NCBI GenBank assembly: GCA_002746215.1
Contig: NVWI01000012.1
Span: 66,605 to 100,779 of the forward strand
Length of the DNA stretch: 34,175 nt
Direction: 5' to 3'
DNA from: SAR86 cluster bacterium
GTDB taxonomy: Bacteria; Pseudomonadota; Gammaproteobacteria; Pseudomonadales; Pseudohongiellaceae
Shown here: positions 34,083-34,175 of the stretch, one piece after another
Layout: the number at the start of each line of letters is the position of its first letter
How positions within the stretch are numbered: position 1 is the stretch's first letter
Notes under the pieces: generated by a model
What the model was told of the DNA's origin: nothing
Database searches by the model: none
What the model saw: the letters and a program-made list of their open reading frames with translations, nothing else
Translations under genes and position numbers: made by a program

Positions 34083-34175
34083 TGGTCAATCAAATTCGGA
34101 CACCCCAGTTAAGCAGCTTTTTGTAACACTTTCATATCGCTCTCATACCGATCAGGGCTTTTGTAATCCAAGTAG
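34083..34175 (-). mobile_element. partial second IS3-family element at window edge
   Basis: The end-like sequence TGGTCAATCAAATTCGGACACCCC (34083-34106) is followed by the C-terminal end of a transposase on the minus strand. The element continues beyond the window. Its end sequence differs from that of the IS at 31573-32773, so it belongs to another group. Confidence 0.65.
34109..34175 (-). CDS. IS3-family OrfB transposase, C-terminal fragment
   Basis: The minus strand reads YLDYKSPDRYESDM and then KVLQKAA followed by TAA at 34109-34111. This is the typical tail of an IS3-type OrfB (a residue block of the form LxYxSPxxYE). Only 21 codons are inside the window, so nothing can be said of the catalytic residues or whether the gene is intact. 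Confidence 0.65.
   Translation of the reverse strand, partial: YLDYKSPDRYESDMKVLQKAA

Overview
The window looks like a gammaproteobacterial chromosome segment, probably from a marine or aquatic oligotroph. The signs are moderate to low GC, FadE-like and DUF3187 genes, a TrmO/ModF-type operon, and a tRNA-Arg(ACG) almost identical in layout to the enterobacterial one. The organism call is an inference from gene types, not a database match.

Region 1 (1-1917): the end of a Tau/Ssu-type ABC importer operon with two tandem permeases on the minus strand, the second cut by the window edge, plus a small orphan membrane protein.

Region 2 (2096-13138): a hydroxycinnamate (ferulate/coumarate-like) catabolism locus. 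It holds an acyl-CoA dehydrogenase, a MarR regulator, an unusual tandem-fused double-MarR protein, an AAHS-type aromatic acid transporter, an acyl-CoA synthetase, a hydroxycinnamoyl-CoA hydratase-lyase homologue, a secreted tannase/feruloyl-esterase lipoprotein and a CocE-type hydrolase. The parts match the Acinetobacter hca cluster (esterase, uptake, CoA activation, chain removal, dehydrogenase, MarR control), except that no aldehyde dehydrogenase is present. A perfect 31-bp palindrome lies between the dehydrogenase and marR genes. A clear variant of it lies between the lyase and esterase genes, which suggests one regulon.

Region 3 (13268-22635): a SnoaL-like lipoprotein, two tandem paralogous secreted alpha/beta hydrolases, a Tat-exported aldo/keto reductase, a cytosolic aldo/keto reductase divergent from another MarR gene, and a PQQ/cytochrome c alcohol dehydrogenase. 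The 14.2-18.7 kb part looks visibly more GC-rich than its surroundings. REP-like inverted repeats sit in the gaps.

Region 4 (22761-28041): a DUF1330 protein, an orphan membrane protein, and a two-gene unit pairing a GspE/PilB-like ATPase with an HtrA-like serine protease. The ATPase has four tandem MshEN-type repeats and degenerate catalytic boxes.

Region 5 (28110-31468): a conserved operon of ModF-like ATPase, TrmO and DUF3187 outer membrane protein, divergent from tRNA-Arg and its promoter and terminator.

Region 6 (31500-34175): an accessory tail next to the tRNA. It has REP-like sequence, a complete IS3-family element with an A AAA AAG frameshift site, a gene remnant cut by the IS, a lipoprotein, a Cys-tailed small protein resembling a peptide precursor, and the edge of a second IS3-type element.
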